A stretch of 64,000 nt of DNA from Stenotrophomonas sp. ASS1 (GTDB lineage: Bacteria; Pseudomonadota; Gammaproteobacteria; Xanthomonadales; Xanthomonadaceae). The position numbers were made by a program, and so were the translations under genes. Under the pieces are notes generated by a model. The model ran no database searches. It saw nothing but the letters and a program-made list of their open reading frames with translations, and was not told the origin of the DNA. Shown here in pieces: positions 16,257 through 24,263 of this stretch. Numbering within the stretch: the stretch's first letter is position 1; each line of letters starts with the position of its first letter. The DNA lies in contig NZ_CP031167.1 in NCBI RefSeq assembly GCF_004346925.1, positions 392,001 to 456,000 on the forward strand, written 5' to 3'.

Positions 16257-17114
16257 TTAAGAGGGTTCAAGCTGAGTTGATCGGAGCGCAGCGACTCGAT
16301 CTCTCAGATCCTGGAGTCCGGTCGTCAAATCAGCATGACTAGGCCCATATTCCAATGCGCGAATATTGTATGAAACGTGCCAATCCCTCTGTTCCCATGA
16401 ACTGTTCGCCCCCTGCCGAACTAGAACGTAATGAGGTCTAGTTCCCGATGCTGTGATCCGAACATCCTCCAGTGTAAGCAACAAATCAGGGTCATCCAAA
16501 CTGCAGCCAATAAAGACGGCGGTATGGGTGAGGAAAATTGCACGCAGCATCGCGTAAAATTCAGGATGGTTCTTCTTCGCAGCGTGATACTCAGCTTTCG
16601 TAAAGACCATTTTCTGCACGTCGTCGATCGATCCGTGGGCCTTGATTATGACGCGAGTGTCGCTTCGAATCTCATCTCCAAGCGAATTGCTATAATATGG
16701 AAGAACCTTATACCCCTCATTTCCGTTCGCAAGGCAAAGTTTTTCATATATTTTATCAAAATTCGTTGTAATCACAATTCTGGAGTCAATCTCCAGAATT
16801 ATTCTGTGCAGATCGCTAGGGCCAAATCCAGGATTATTGAATTCTCTTGTTAAAAACTGTTGGTAGTCGCCTGCGTCTGACTCGAATGAAATTGCTTGCA
16901 GCGCTAGCAGGTATCGCCTTTCCTCAACAAGCCTCCTTATCCCGCGCGCTTTCTCTGCGTCCGGAACCAGAGCAGCCGCTTGCATGAGAAACTCGTTCCA
17001 GATCTTTGGATGATCGCCGTTGGCATCGACCGATGAGGCCGACACGCCAGCGCCTAGAAACAATACACATCGCCTGCGCGCAACTTCTCCAACCAACGCT
17101 TCGGGCCAAATCAT
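16257..17114 (-). CDS. SIR2-family (SIR2_2) NADase-like effector
   Basis: 285 residues consisting of one SIR2-like domain. Seen: NAD-binding FLGAGVSASS (19-28), TTNFDKIYE (N118, D120), KAHGSIDD with the expected catalytic His160, and FIGCSLDDPDLLLTLEDV (201-218). SIR2_2 proteins of defence systems (Thoeris ThsA, DSR, SIR2-HerA and others) degrade NAD+ on phage infection and halt the cell. The start codon overlaps the ParA stop codon (ATGA), so its synthesis is coupled to ParA. No second domain is present, which suggests that sensing is done by the partner. Confidence 0.88.
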   Translation of the reverse strand: MIWPEALVGEVARRRCVLFLGAGVSASSVDANGDHPKIWNEFLMQAAALVPDAEKARGIRRLVEERRYLLALQAISFESDAGDYQQFLTREFNNPGFGPSDLHRIILEIDSRIVITTNFDKIYEKLCLANGNEGYKVLPYYSNSLGDEIRSDTRVIIKAHGSIDDVQKMVFTKAEYHAAKKNHPEFYAMLRAIFLTHTAVFIGCSLDDPDLLLTLEDVRITASGTRPHYVLVRQGANSSWEQRDWHVSYNIRALEYGPSHADLTTGLQDLRDRVAALRSTQLEPS

Positions 17115-18139
17115 TGGTTAGCCTTATGCAAGTTGTTGAGAAGTTTTAAGCATACGGCGCTCAGCGTTCTAGTATAAGACTCAACCTGGGCGTACTGACT
17201 CCCAATTACACCATCTGCACTATTAAGCTTGTGAATTGGTGACTTGGCTGACTGCGCCATTGGAACCAGGCTAAACAAGTTTGGTATGTGTCCCAGTTCT
17301 AGATCCTTAGATTCAAGCTTGTGCGCACGTAAGAAAGTCATGGCGTCGTCAACGGTGCCTGGGATTTCCCGCATTATTTGGTCATATGACTTGACTGGGC
17401 GTCGACCTGACTTAAATGTGCGAGTAACGTACTGCTGCACAGAGTATCCGATAAACCTAAAGTGCTTCGTGGTATCCACCACGATCGGGTATCCTTCAAG
17501 GACGCCCGGATGGTCAGTCATTCCATCTTCTATGGAACGGTCATATTGCTGCTTCCAGCTGGCGATCCAGGTGGAGATATTCCTAATTCCGAGCAAGCTG
17601 AAAATATCACAGCCAAATGGCGTAACTATATAGTCGCACGCAAGAATTACGGATCTATTTAAGGCGCCCAACGAGGGGCCGACGTCAAAAACTACGTAAT
17701 CGTATTTGTCTGCCACCTCGCCTAGCAGCTGCTTGCACCAGTTAGTAACTCTGTATCCGCCGATTTGACGCGCCTGCAGTCCAGTCCACGCGTCACTAAG
17801 CTGATCTTCAATGATGGAGAGACGGGGGTGACCAGGGATTATATCTGTTTGAAATCTATTGTCCTTGGCAAGGATCGGCACAATCTGCCTATCGATCTGT
17901 GATTCGCCATGCTCAATAGGACGGAGGTACGCATACAAAGACTTGATCGGGGACCCATCAGCGTAGATCTCTTGACAAGTTGCGTCATCTAGTACCGCTT
18001 GCGTTGCGTTGCACTGAGGGTCTGCATCGACGAGCAATACCCGCTTCCCGAGTTCTGAGTTTAGGTAAGCGACCACGTTGCAGGCGAGTGTGGTTTTGCC
18101 CACCCCACCTTTATTGTTGAAGAAGACAATCGACTTCAT
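17111..18139 (-). CDS. ParA/MinD-type ATPase, coupled to the SIR2 gene
   Basis: 342 residues from the ATG at 18139 (GGAG ribosome-binding site upstream). Deviant Walker A KGGVGKTT (10-17), VDADPQCNAT (about 38-47), Walker B-like YDYVVFDVGPSLG (about 143-155), and VTPFGCDIFSLLGI later. Such ATPases form ATP-dependent DNA- or membrane-bound dimers and act in partitioning or positioning. No ParB or centromere-like repeats are nearby; the only partner is the overlapping SIR2 gene downstream. The pair therefore looks like a two-gene cassette in which ParA senses or positions and SIR2 kills. Chromosomal location in a defence island argues against plasmid partitioning. Confidence 0.88.
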   Translation of the reverse strand: MKSIVFFNNKGGVGKTTLACNVVAYLNSELGKRVLLVDADPQCNATQAVLDDATCQEIYADGSPIKSLYAYLRPIEHGESQIDRQIVPILAKDNRFQTDIIPGHPRLSIIEDQLSDAWTGLQARQIGGYRVTNWCKQLLGEVADKYDYVVFDVGPSLGALNRSVILACDYIVTPFGCDIFSLLGIRNISTWIASWKQQYDRSIEDGMTDHPGVLEGYPIVVDTTKHFRFIGYSVQQYVTRTFKSGRRPVKSYDQIMREIPGTVDDAMTFLRAHKLESKDLELGHIPNLFSLVPMAQSAKSPIHKLNSADGVIGSQYAQVESYTRTLSAVCLKLLNNLHKANQ

Positions 18140-18292
18140 GCTCACTCCGGACACTGTGAATAGCTCGCTTGAACTTCGTCTGATATGACAGTCCGTCAGC
18201 GAGATGCATTACAAGAATAGATCAACGCGGGCGTATGGGGAACCGGTCGTCAAGTTGGCGGCCTCCGTCCCTTGCATGTTGCGGCCCACCCT

Positions 18293-18324
18293 GTCAGAAT
18301 GATGACTATGGTGCCCATTCTGAC
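18293..18324. promoter_or_regulatory. Perfect 9-bp inverted repeat spanning the methyltransferase start codon
   Basis: GTCAGAATG (18293-18301) and CATTCTGAC (18316-18324) flank a 14-bp centre that contains the ATG at 18308. It could be an operator for autorepression by the methyltransferase or the C protein, or an mRNA hairpin that hides the start codon. Confidence 0.55.
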
Positions 18325-19228
18325 GACGCCGCAAGGCGAGCTCTATCAGGAGGATTGCATGAGCATGCTTTCCCGATTGGAATCAAATTCAGTGGACCTT
18401 GCTTTTGCTGATCCGCCATTTAATCTCGGAAAAGAGTATGCATCCAAGATAAACGACGACCTCGCAAGTCATGAATATGTCGCATGGTGCGAAGATTGGC
18501 TGCTGCAAATGATTCGTGCCCTAAAGCCTGGCGGCACGTTGATGCTTTGGAATCTTCCAAAATGGAATCTGCTTCTTGGTGCATTTCTCGCAAAGCACCT
18601 GACGTTCAGAAACTGGATTTCAGTTGATATTAAGTACAGTTTGCCCATAAGTGGGCGACTTTATCCGTCTCACTACTCGCTTCTATATTTTGTGAAGGGG
18701 GATCGGCCAGCTATCTTCCATCCCGACCGCACGCCAATTTCCTGCTGCCGTCATTGTGGCGGCGAATTGAAAGACTATGGCGGCTACAAGAATAAGATGA
18801 ACCCGAAGGGCGTTAATCTTTCAGATGTTTGGACCGACATTCCCCCTGTGCGTCACTCTAAGTACAAGAAGAGGGCTGCAAACGCGTTGTCATTGAAGCT
18901 AATGGACAGAATTATTTCCATGTGCACCAACGAAGGCTCGTTGGTGCTCGATCCCTTCGGTGGCTCGGGGACAACCTTCGTCGCGGCCGAGCTCACTGGA
19001 CGTCGCTGGATCGGTAGTGAACTTGAATGTTCCGATATTAAGGCGCGATTCGCGGATCTCGGCTCGGACGCCAGCCATATGAGGTCTATATACAAGGATA
19101 AGAACGTTCTGTTTACCGCGGCCGATATAAATAGAAGAAATAAGCTAGGTCGCCCTCTGTCCAATAGCTATCGAATCGAACAGTCAGCGATTGACGATTG
19201 CGATTGTGATAGTGGGGGCACAAGCTAA
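18308..19228 (+). CDS. Type II DNA methyltransferase (beta-class, N6-adenine or N4-cytosine)
   Basis: 306 residues from ATG 18308; further in-frame ATGs at 18299 and 18302 are possible. Catalytic motif IV is ADPPF (34-38), and the SAM-binding motif I lies C-terminal to it (LDPFGGSGTT, about 214-223), the beta-class order. A CCRHC...C-like zinc-ribbon region (about 145-160) followed by NLSDVWTDIPPVRH is typical of restriction-associated methylases. It protects host DNA from the convergent nuclease gene, whose end is 2 bp away. Target sequence cannot be read from the protein. Confidence 0.92.
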   Translation: MVPILTTPQGELYQEDCMSMLSRLESNSVDLAFADPPFNLGKEYASKINDDLASHEYVAWCEDWLLQMIRALKPGGTLMLWNLPKWNLLLGAFLAKHLTFRNWISVDIKYSLPISGRLYPSHYSLLYFVKGDRPAIFHPDRTPISCCRHCGGELKDYGGYKNKMNPKGVNLSDVWTDIPPVRHSKYKKRAANALSLKLMDRIISMCTNEGSLVLDPFGGSGTTFVAAELTGRRWIGSELECSDIKARFADLGSDASHMRSIYKDKNVLFTAADINRRNKLGRPLSNSYRIEQSAIDDCDCDSGGTS

Positions 19229-19230
19229 GC

Positions 19231-19923
19231 CTACTTCTTCCTGGCCTGCCCATCATTTCCTCGGGGAAGATACTTGAAATCAAGATCGTCCGTTAGCGAG
19301 TCTTGCTCGACTATGATAATTGAAAGCATGCCAGATTTAATGCTTGAGCCCATTTGACTCCACATACGTAGATAGGGCGATAGTTCTCCAATATTGCCGA
19401 TTCGGTCTGTGAGGTGCTCGTATAGCTTCCTGCTCGGAAGTACAAGGATGCCTGCATTAATTACTCCGGCCGAAATCGCGATCGTGAGTTTATTAATGCT
19501 GCGATGTGAAGACGAAATGTTTCCGGTTTCCCATTCAATAGCGACATTCAATCCGGATTTGGTCCTCGTCATGAAGTCGAAGTGGCCGAAACTGGATGTT
19601 ATGGGCTCTTGGTAGGGCATTAAGTCCGGAAAGGTCATTAATTCCGTTTGAAGCTGAAGCCTCTCTATCCCTACCTGGGCTTCAGGTATCCATCTCTCCC
19701 TATTGACCATGGCCTCGAAGAAGTTCGATCTTAAATATCCAACCCCGTTGCGTTGCCATTGCCCATCGATCCTTGACTTCGTTCGTAGAGTCAAAGTTTC
19801 CGATTCTGGCGGGAACTTGATGCTCTCAATGGAGCGCACAACTGAACCATGAATGACATTCCAGTCATCGGACAGGCAAATATTACCCCTGTCAAAAATT
19901 ACGATCGTCCGAATCCACTTCAC
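19231..19923 (-). CDS. Type II restriction endonuclease, BamHI/BglII-like
   Basis: 230 residues. The PD-(D/E)xK core is visible: Asp116 in HFDFM, Glu130 and Glu132 in AIEWETG, followed by NISSSHRSINKL, the conserved stretch of BamHI/BglII-family nucleases (BamHI uses Asp94, Glu111, Glu113). Starts with GTG overlapping the TAG of the controller gene by one base, so the C protein and nuclease are translated from one mRNA. Convergent with the methyltransferase. Specificity is unknown; GATC-centred sites would be the first guess from the family. Confidence 0.85.
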   Translation of the reverse strand: MKWIRTIVIFDRGNICLSDDWNVIHGSVVRSIESIKFPPESETLTLRTKSRIDGQWQRNGVGYLRSNFFEAMVNRERWIPEAQVGIERLQLQTELMTFPDLMPYQEPITSSFGHFDFMTRTKSGLNVAIEWETGNISSSHRSINKLTIAISAGVINAGILVLPSRKLYEHLTDRIGNIGELSPYLRMWSQMGSSIKSGMLSIIIVEQDSLTDDLDFKYLPRGNDGQARKK

Positions 19924-20150
19924 TATTTCTTCTCAGGCAAATTTTGAGTTAGCCTCGCAACATCCCAGCCGAGAGAGCTGGCAAGTTCACACAGCACCGT
20001 AAACGTTATGTTCCGTTCGCCGCGCTCAATTCCCCCGACATAAGATCTGTCAAGTCCTGAGTTCGCTGCCAAATCCTCCTGCGTCCATCCCAGTTCCTTC
20101 CGGCGCGCGCGGACCCTGCAACCAAGTTCCTTGAGCGGATTCGTGTTCAT
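19923..20150 (-). CDS. Restriction-modification controller (C) protein, XRE-type helix-turn-helix
   Basis: 75 residues, the standard C-protein size. The helix-turn-helix is WTQEDLAANSGLDRSYVGGIE, then RGERNITFTVLCELASSLGW, typical of XRE/C proteins. C proteins bind C-boxes upstream of their own gene, first activating and then repressing C and R transcription so that the methylase acts before the nuclease. A recognisable C-box lies 24 bp upstream. Confidence 0.93.
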   Translation of the reverse strand: MNTNPLKELGCRVRARRKELGWTQEDLAANSGLDRSYVGGIERGERNITFTVLCELASSLGWDVARLTQNLPEKK

Positions 20151-20173
20151 GTCTCAAGCATGAATCAATTGGA

Positions 20174-20197
20174 GACTATAGTTCCACGGACTATCAT
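20174..20197 (-). promoter_or_regulatory. C-box operator of the restriction-modification system
   Basis: On the minus strand this reads as two half-symmetric boxes, GATGATAGTC and GAACTATAGTC, separated by CGTG. The arrangement ATAGTC-CGTG-...-TATAGTC closely resembles the Esp1396I C-box pair as I remember it. The distance to the C start codon fits C-protein autoregulation. Confidence 0.75.
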
Positions 20198-20372
20198 CCC
20201 CATTTATGAAAATGCCTTGTGACGTCACATTGATCAACGCGACTTTCAATTTCGCTTTCCGTAGCCGACGTCAAATCTATTAGAGCCTCTGTTGGTGTAA
20301 CGGCTTCCTTACAAAGTTTGGTCCGACACATTCCGAAAAATCGGCAAGCGTAAAGTAGACACTTCGCCCCGC

Positions 20373-21420
20373 TTGGCTCCTGCGGGTCACGAGAAATCAG
20401 GCGATGGAGAAGTCCCGTATTGCCGAAGAGTAGATTGCCTACGCGCGCAGCAGGTCGAGCTGGGAATGGCGGTCGGTGAGGTGTGCCGAAGCCTGGGAGT
20501 TGCGGAGACGCCGTTCTACGTCTGGCGCAAGAAGTACGGCGGGTTGGGTTCGTCTGAGCTCGAGCGCATGCGATTGCTGGAGGAGAAAAGCCGCAAGCTC
20601 AAGCAGTTGGCGGCAGCCCCGAGCCTGGACGAGGTGATGCTGCAGGCGGTGGTCGCAAATAGACTCTGAGGCCTGCCCAGAAGCGTGCCTGGTTGGGGCG
20701 ATTGCAGGAGCGATTTGGTAGCAGTGAGCGACGTGCGCCGCGGATCGTGTCGATGTCGTGCTCGGCGTTTTCCTACATGCCCAAGGCGCGTGACAGATAG
20801 TGCTATCTGCCGGCGGATGCATGAGATTACTCAGAAACGGATTCACCAAGGCTGTGAGCGCGTGCTGGTGATGCTGAGCCGGGCGGGCTGGCGGGATAAC
20901 CAAAAGCGCGGACATCGCATCATTGTCGGCCCCGCCGCAGCCGTCGCCGGCAACCGATCAAGGTGGCCACGGCACCCGCCCTCTTCGATGGACGTCGTTT
21001 CCCGTTGCCACCGGCGCTGGATCGCTTCACGCACGAGTGTCTGAAGATGGTTGTGGATCATTCCTTGCGTACAGACGACGTGGCCGAAACAGTGGTGCGG
21101 CTGGTCTGGCCGCTCGACGGTGCAGGCCTGACGAGAAAGTTGGACAACGGCAGTGAGTTCGCCCACAAGGTCATGGACCGCTGGGCCTATGAGGACGGTG
21201 TGGAGCTGGATTTCTCCCCGAGTGATACGCCGACGGACAATGCGATGGTGGACGCTTCAACGGCCGACTCCGGCAGGAGTGTCTGAACGAGCATTGGTTT
21301 TTTTTCGTTGGCCGAAGCAAGGAGAAAGTGGAAGCGTGGCGGCGCTTCTATAACGAGGAGTGCCCTCACAGTGCGTTGGCATGGAAAACCCTCAGCGGAA
21401 TTCAGCTGAGAACAGCCATC
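20373..21420 (+). mobile_element. Degenerate IS3-family element (IS407-group-like) remnant
   Basis: An orfA remnant (20373-20669) keeps the transposase motifs CRSLGVAETPFYVWRKKYGGLG, SELERMRLLEEKSRKLKQL and LDEVML. OrfB pieces follow in different frames: IVSMSCSAFSYMPKARD (about 20745), LFDGRRF...FTHECL, LDNGSEFAHKVMDRWAYEDGVELDF (with the integrase D-N-G motif), and AWRRFYNEECPHSAL near 21340-21390. Several frameshifts and stops make it inactive. I could not identify terminal inverted repeats or a target duplication. It marks the edge between the restriction system and the HNH gene. Confidence 0.85.
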
Positions 21421-21511
21421 CTAAGTGAATTTCCTGGCACCAAAAGAGGGTGAAATCTCTACGGCCTGATGTCCCTGCAATTTGGGGTGGGCGAATGCTA
21501 CACGGGGGGTG

Positions 21512-21575
21512 GCGGACTGGATCACCTTCTACAACGTATAGCATCCCCAGCAGGAACGGAAGATGGTGACCCAGT
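21512..21575 (+). pseudogene. Fragment of a second IS3-type integrase C-terminus
   Basis: Reads ADWITFYN, a stop, then HPQQERKMVT, resembling the common transposase ending DWIxFYNxxRPHQALGMxTP. Too short to classify; it suggests repeated insertion and decay at this site. Confidence 0.35.
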
Positions 21576-21638
21576 GTGCGGCCCTTGTCGCTACGTCAAT
21601 CGCATGACGTGAGCAGAAACCGTTGGGTCATTCCAACT

Positions 21639-22436
21639 CTACGCCCACGCACACTGCGACCGGTGCCAGGCTAGCGAATCAGGACTGGCCGAAAGCTCAG
21701 CCGATGCTGGGGACGCCAGTTCCTTGCCGACAAGGTCGCTATAGCTTGACTGATGCAATGCAGGCGCCAGAGACACCCGCAAGGACATCGGGTCTATGGC
21801 GATAAGGTAGAGGTCAAAAAGGGTATGAACGTCTGCGCGCAACAGCAGGCCGTTGCTGACCACGCTACTCGACTGGCCGGAATAGGGCCGGATGTGGGCC
21901 GCCTCAAGCGCATCGACCACATTGCATCCCGTCATAGCACAGCGGCCGCCGTATGCGTACAGCAGTGCCCTACGAAAGGCGGGCTGCCCACGGCGCCGAA
22001 CGATAGCTGCCAGCACACGTTGCCTCTCGTCCACCTCGTCCGCTGGGGAGTAACTGCCAGATGCCTCCGCCGCTTTGGCCTCCTGCTCCAACAGTTCCCT
22101 TGTAGGACCAGAGACCGACGTGAGCGTCTCACCGGAGAGTCCGAGGAGCTTGGCCAGTTTCGGCTCAACCTTTGCACCCACGTTCGATGCTGGAAGAAGT
22201 CCGGGTAGCCAGGGCCTACCTGCCTGATCTAGAACATGGGAGATGTTCTGCATGCGGTACTCCCAGGCCTTGGACGTGCGTCCGTGCCGGGTAGCCAGTT
22301 CCCGATAGACCCTTGCCTTCTCAAGGGTCAATCCATCGGCGAGACGCGCCTCCATTTGGCGATACGCCTCGACGGCAGCGGCCAGTTCGTCGTCAGTCCA
22401 CCTGCTCACACCCTTCCCCCGTCCTCGACCGCGCAT
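21639..22436 (-). CDS. HNH endonuclease
   Basis: 265 residues from ATG 22436. N-terminal helix-rich region (WTDDELAAAVEAYRQME, then RTSKAWEYRMQNISHVL) resembles the recognition part of stand-alone HNH nucleases that accompany restriction systems. The C-terminal HNH_2 domain is clear: AFRRALLYAYGGRCAMTGC, ALEAAHIRPYSG, NGLLLRADVHTLFDLYLIAID. The His/Asn/His set (AAH, NGLLL, HTLFD) is intact. It may cut foreign or modified DNA. Located downstream of IS remnants, transcribed away from the following small genes. Confidence 0.88.
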   Translation of the reverse strand: MRGRGRGKGVSRWTDDELAAAVEAYRQMEARLADGLTLEKARVYRELATRHGRTSKAWEYRMQNISHVLDQAGRPWLPGLLPASNVGAKVEPKLAKLLGLSGETLTSVSGPTRELLEQEAKAAEASGSYSPADEVDERQRVLAAIVRRRGQPAFRRALLYAYGGRCAMTGCNVVDALEAAHIRPYSGQSSSVVSNGLLLRADVHTLFDLYLIAIDPMSLRVSLAPALHQSSYSDLVGKELASPASAELSASPDSLAWHRSQCAWA

Positions 22437-22577
22437 GGCGCTCCTGGGAAAAGTATGCCGTAAACGACACAATGAGGCGCTAATAGCTTGAGGCGAAGGA
22501 GCGCAGTGTGTCGGCGCAAATCGCAGCCTGTTCAGGCCCGTCGACGCGTCTCGTATGTGGAGTTCAGTTGCAAAGCC

Positions 22578-22934
22578 CTAATCGGCCGGAAGTAGTCGGC
22601 TACTCCAGCGCTGGAGTAGAGGTTGAACGCAAGGCCTCTCATTGGCTTGGCCCATGAAACCTAGGATGAGCAACTGTGATGAGGAATTGTCCACCAGCAG
22701 AGCGGGATCACCTCGGCAAGTGAGCTCGAAGTGCCTTGCTTCAAAGCGTCCGGCAACGAGCGCCGCATCTTCAGCTGCTAGGCTTATGGCTTCATGGCGC
22801 ATGACAGCAAACTCTGCAGCCGAGACCTTGGGGTAGGCCTTCAGCTCCAAATCGCCCTCTGGCTGGTGGAAGTGGGCGAGCGCTGAACCAGTCAGCGCTG
22901 CCAAGCACAGTACTGCGTACGTCAGAGACTTCAT
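22578..22934 (-). CDS. Small exported protein, unknown function
   Basis: 118 residues with a clear Sec signal peptide (LTYAVLCLAALTGSALA, cleavage after residue 20). The mature part has two cysteines (in LTCRGD and RPCVQP) that could form a disulphide. No domain recognised. Upstream of it lies the small-gene region with the hairpin leader. Confidence 0.6.
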   Translation of the reverse strand: MKSLTYAVLCLAALTGSALAHFHQPEGDLELKAYPKVSAAEFAVMRHEAISLAAEDAALVAGRFEARHFELTCRGDPALLVDNSSSQLLILGFMGQANERPCVQPLLQRWSSRLLPAD

Positions 22935-23020
22935 TGGAAGTCCTGCAGATCAGAGGCGAACGGATAATGGGGCTGCGGCGACAGCCTGCAGCCTATTGCT
23001 TGAGGTTCAAGCCTTGGGTG

Positions 23021-23389
23021 CTACTCCCGTACATGCAGCCGCTCAGCAACCTGCGCAGTCAACGCCACACAAGCCATCTTCAACCCTTCCATCACCCGAT
23101 CCCCTACGTACTCCTCGGGCGCGCCGTTCTGCCGAGTGCGCTCCGCAGCCAGCATCAGCTCCGCCACCACGCGCAGACCCGCCAGCGCGCAATCCGCGTC
23201 CGCCAACTGAAGACGCCGCCCGGGCAGTTGATGCCGCTCCGGCCAAGGCTGGCCGTCCGCAGCCGCACCAGTTCCGATGCGGTGCAGCGTGGCGACGAAG
23301 GCGTTGGGATCGACGGATGGTTCGCGCTCGGGTTCGGCGTTGTCCGGATCGTACTGCGCGTGCAGGGAACGGAAGTCCGATGTGTTCAT
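23021..23389 (-). CDS. Hypothetical protein with a long structured leader (DUF6124/DUF3077-like context)
   Basis: 122 residues from the ATG at 23389. Acidic N-terminus (YDPDNAEPEREPSVDPNAF) followed by helices (LADADCALAGLRVVAELMLAAE, RVMEGLKMACVALTAQVAERL). This pattern, a short acidic protein with C-terminal helices behind a hairpin-rich leader, recalls small proteobacterial accessory proteins such as DUF6124, but I cannot confirm the family. The frame extends upstream through the leader, where it only translates the hairpins. Confidence 0.55.
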   Translation of the reverse strand: MNTSDFRSLHAQYDPDNAEPEREPSVDPNAFVATLHRIGTGAAADGQPWPERHQLPGRRLQLADADCALAGLRVVAELMLAAERTRQNGAPEEYVGDRVMEGLKMACVALTAQVAERLHVRE

Positions 23390-23440
23390 GGCAATGCTCC
23401 GTACAGGACAGATAGCAACGCCACCGATAGAGGCGGCGGA

Positions 23441-23705
23441 CGGTGCGTGGTTCGAAAGCCGGACAGTAACCAAGCCGGTGGGTCCGAGGACCCCCACGCA
23501 CCGCCCGCCATGGAACGCGAACGGATTGCCAGCCGGCGCCACCCAAAAGGTGACGCCGGCTGACAAGCGCAAAACACAAGGTTACTGAGCGGGCTTTCGA
23601 ACCCCGCGCCACCCTTTTTCGGTGGCATGCCAAGGTGTACTCGCATGGTTGCGAGATGCCAAGAAACCGTAGACCGCAGAGGCCGTAAATGCTGACGCTT
23701 ACGGC
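23441..23705 (-). ncRNA. Hairpin-rich leader or structured RNA
   Basis: Six strong stems lie in 265 bp: 23441-23503 (10-bp stem CGGTGCGTGG/CCACGCACCG), 23531-23561 (AGCCGGCG..CACC/GGTG..CGCCGGCT), 23589-23607 (GCGGG/CCCGC), 23608-23626 (GCCACC/GGTGGC), 23640-23655 (CTCGCA/TGCGAG), and 23682-23705 (GCCGTAA/TTACGGC). They precede the gene starting at 23389 and also encode a peptide frame (MPPKKGGAGFES..., minus strand) that reminds me of Ash-type leader peptides of P4-like phages. The density exceeds that of any other part of the window. 23706-23876 holds nothing else I can name. Confidence 0.5.
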
Positions 23706-23876
23706 ATTGTTGCATGGAGCAGGCGTGGCAGAACCCTTGCGGTGCGGTGGTTTCGGCCGGTGTTAAGTTATCGCCGGAATGCGCATTGAAAAGCACGGTT
23801 TGTAGCTCTTCGGGATCCCAAAAGCGACACGTAGCCCACATGCCCCATTCGCGCAGCGTGCCGATTGCGACACAAC

Positions 23877-24092
23877 TTAACTTTGCAGCGCCACCCCCGG
23901 CCGAGGCCACAGCGCATCGTCGCGCTCCAGGTCGTAGTCGCTGCCGAACCCCAGTGCTGCTTCGCGTGGAGGAAGGTCTGCGTAGCAACTCAGCAGGTAC
24001 TCATCCATGCCGGCATCGCGATGGTCGATGGCGAACAGGTGGAGGAGCTCCTTGTCGAACGCTTCCAGCCATGCGGGGTCGATCTTGGTCAT
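23877..24092 (-). CDS. Small acidic hypothetical protein
   Basis: 71 residues from the ATG at 24092, preceded by a strong GGAGG ribosome-binding site. Acidic, soluble; contains LHLFAIDHRDAGMDEYLLSC and ALGFGSDYDLERDD. I have a weak memory of similar short proteins near integrative elements in Xanthomonadaceae but cannot assign a function. Confidence 0.6.
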   Translation of the reverse strand: MTKIDPAWLEAFDKELLHLFAIDHRDAGMDEYLLSCYADLPPREAALGFGSDYDLERDDALWPRPGVALQS

Positions 24093-24263
24093 GGTTATCC
24101 TCCAGGGAGGGAGGGGAGGATGGCTGGAGTGCATCTCAAGACGTGGGACGCGTGCTTGACTAGGTTCCGAATCTCGCAGTGATCTGATTGCACGAGGCGC
24201 AAGGTCGGGGTAGAACGGGGCAGACTCGCTACGGCGCATCATAGCTAAAGAAGGCGAAAGAGC

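Noticed and set aside
17111-18139. Plasmid or integrated-plasmid partition locus
   Set aside because: There is no ParB, no iteron or centromere-like array and no replication gene; the only partner is SIR2.
23585-23612. tRNA-like sequence (TTCGAACCCCGC with CCA nearby)
   Set aside because: No acceptor stem, D-arm or anticodon arm can be built around it; it is part of the hairpin leader.
23441-23705. Retron msr-msd
   Set aside because: Hairpin-rich, but no reverse transcriptase gene in the neighbourhood.
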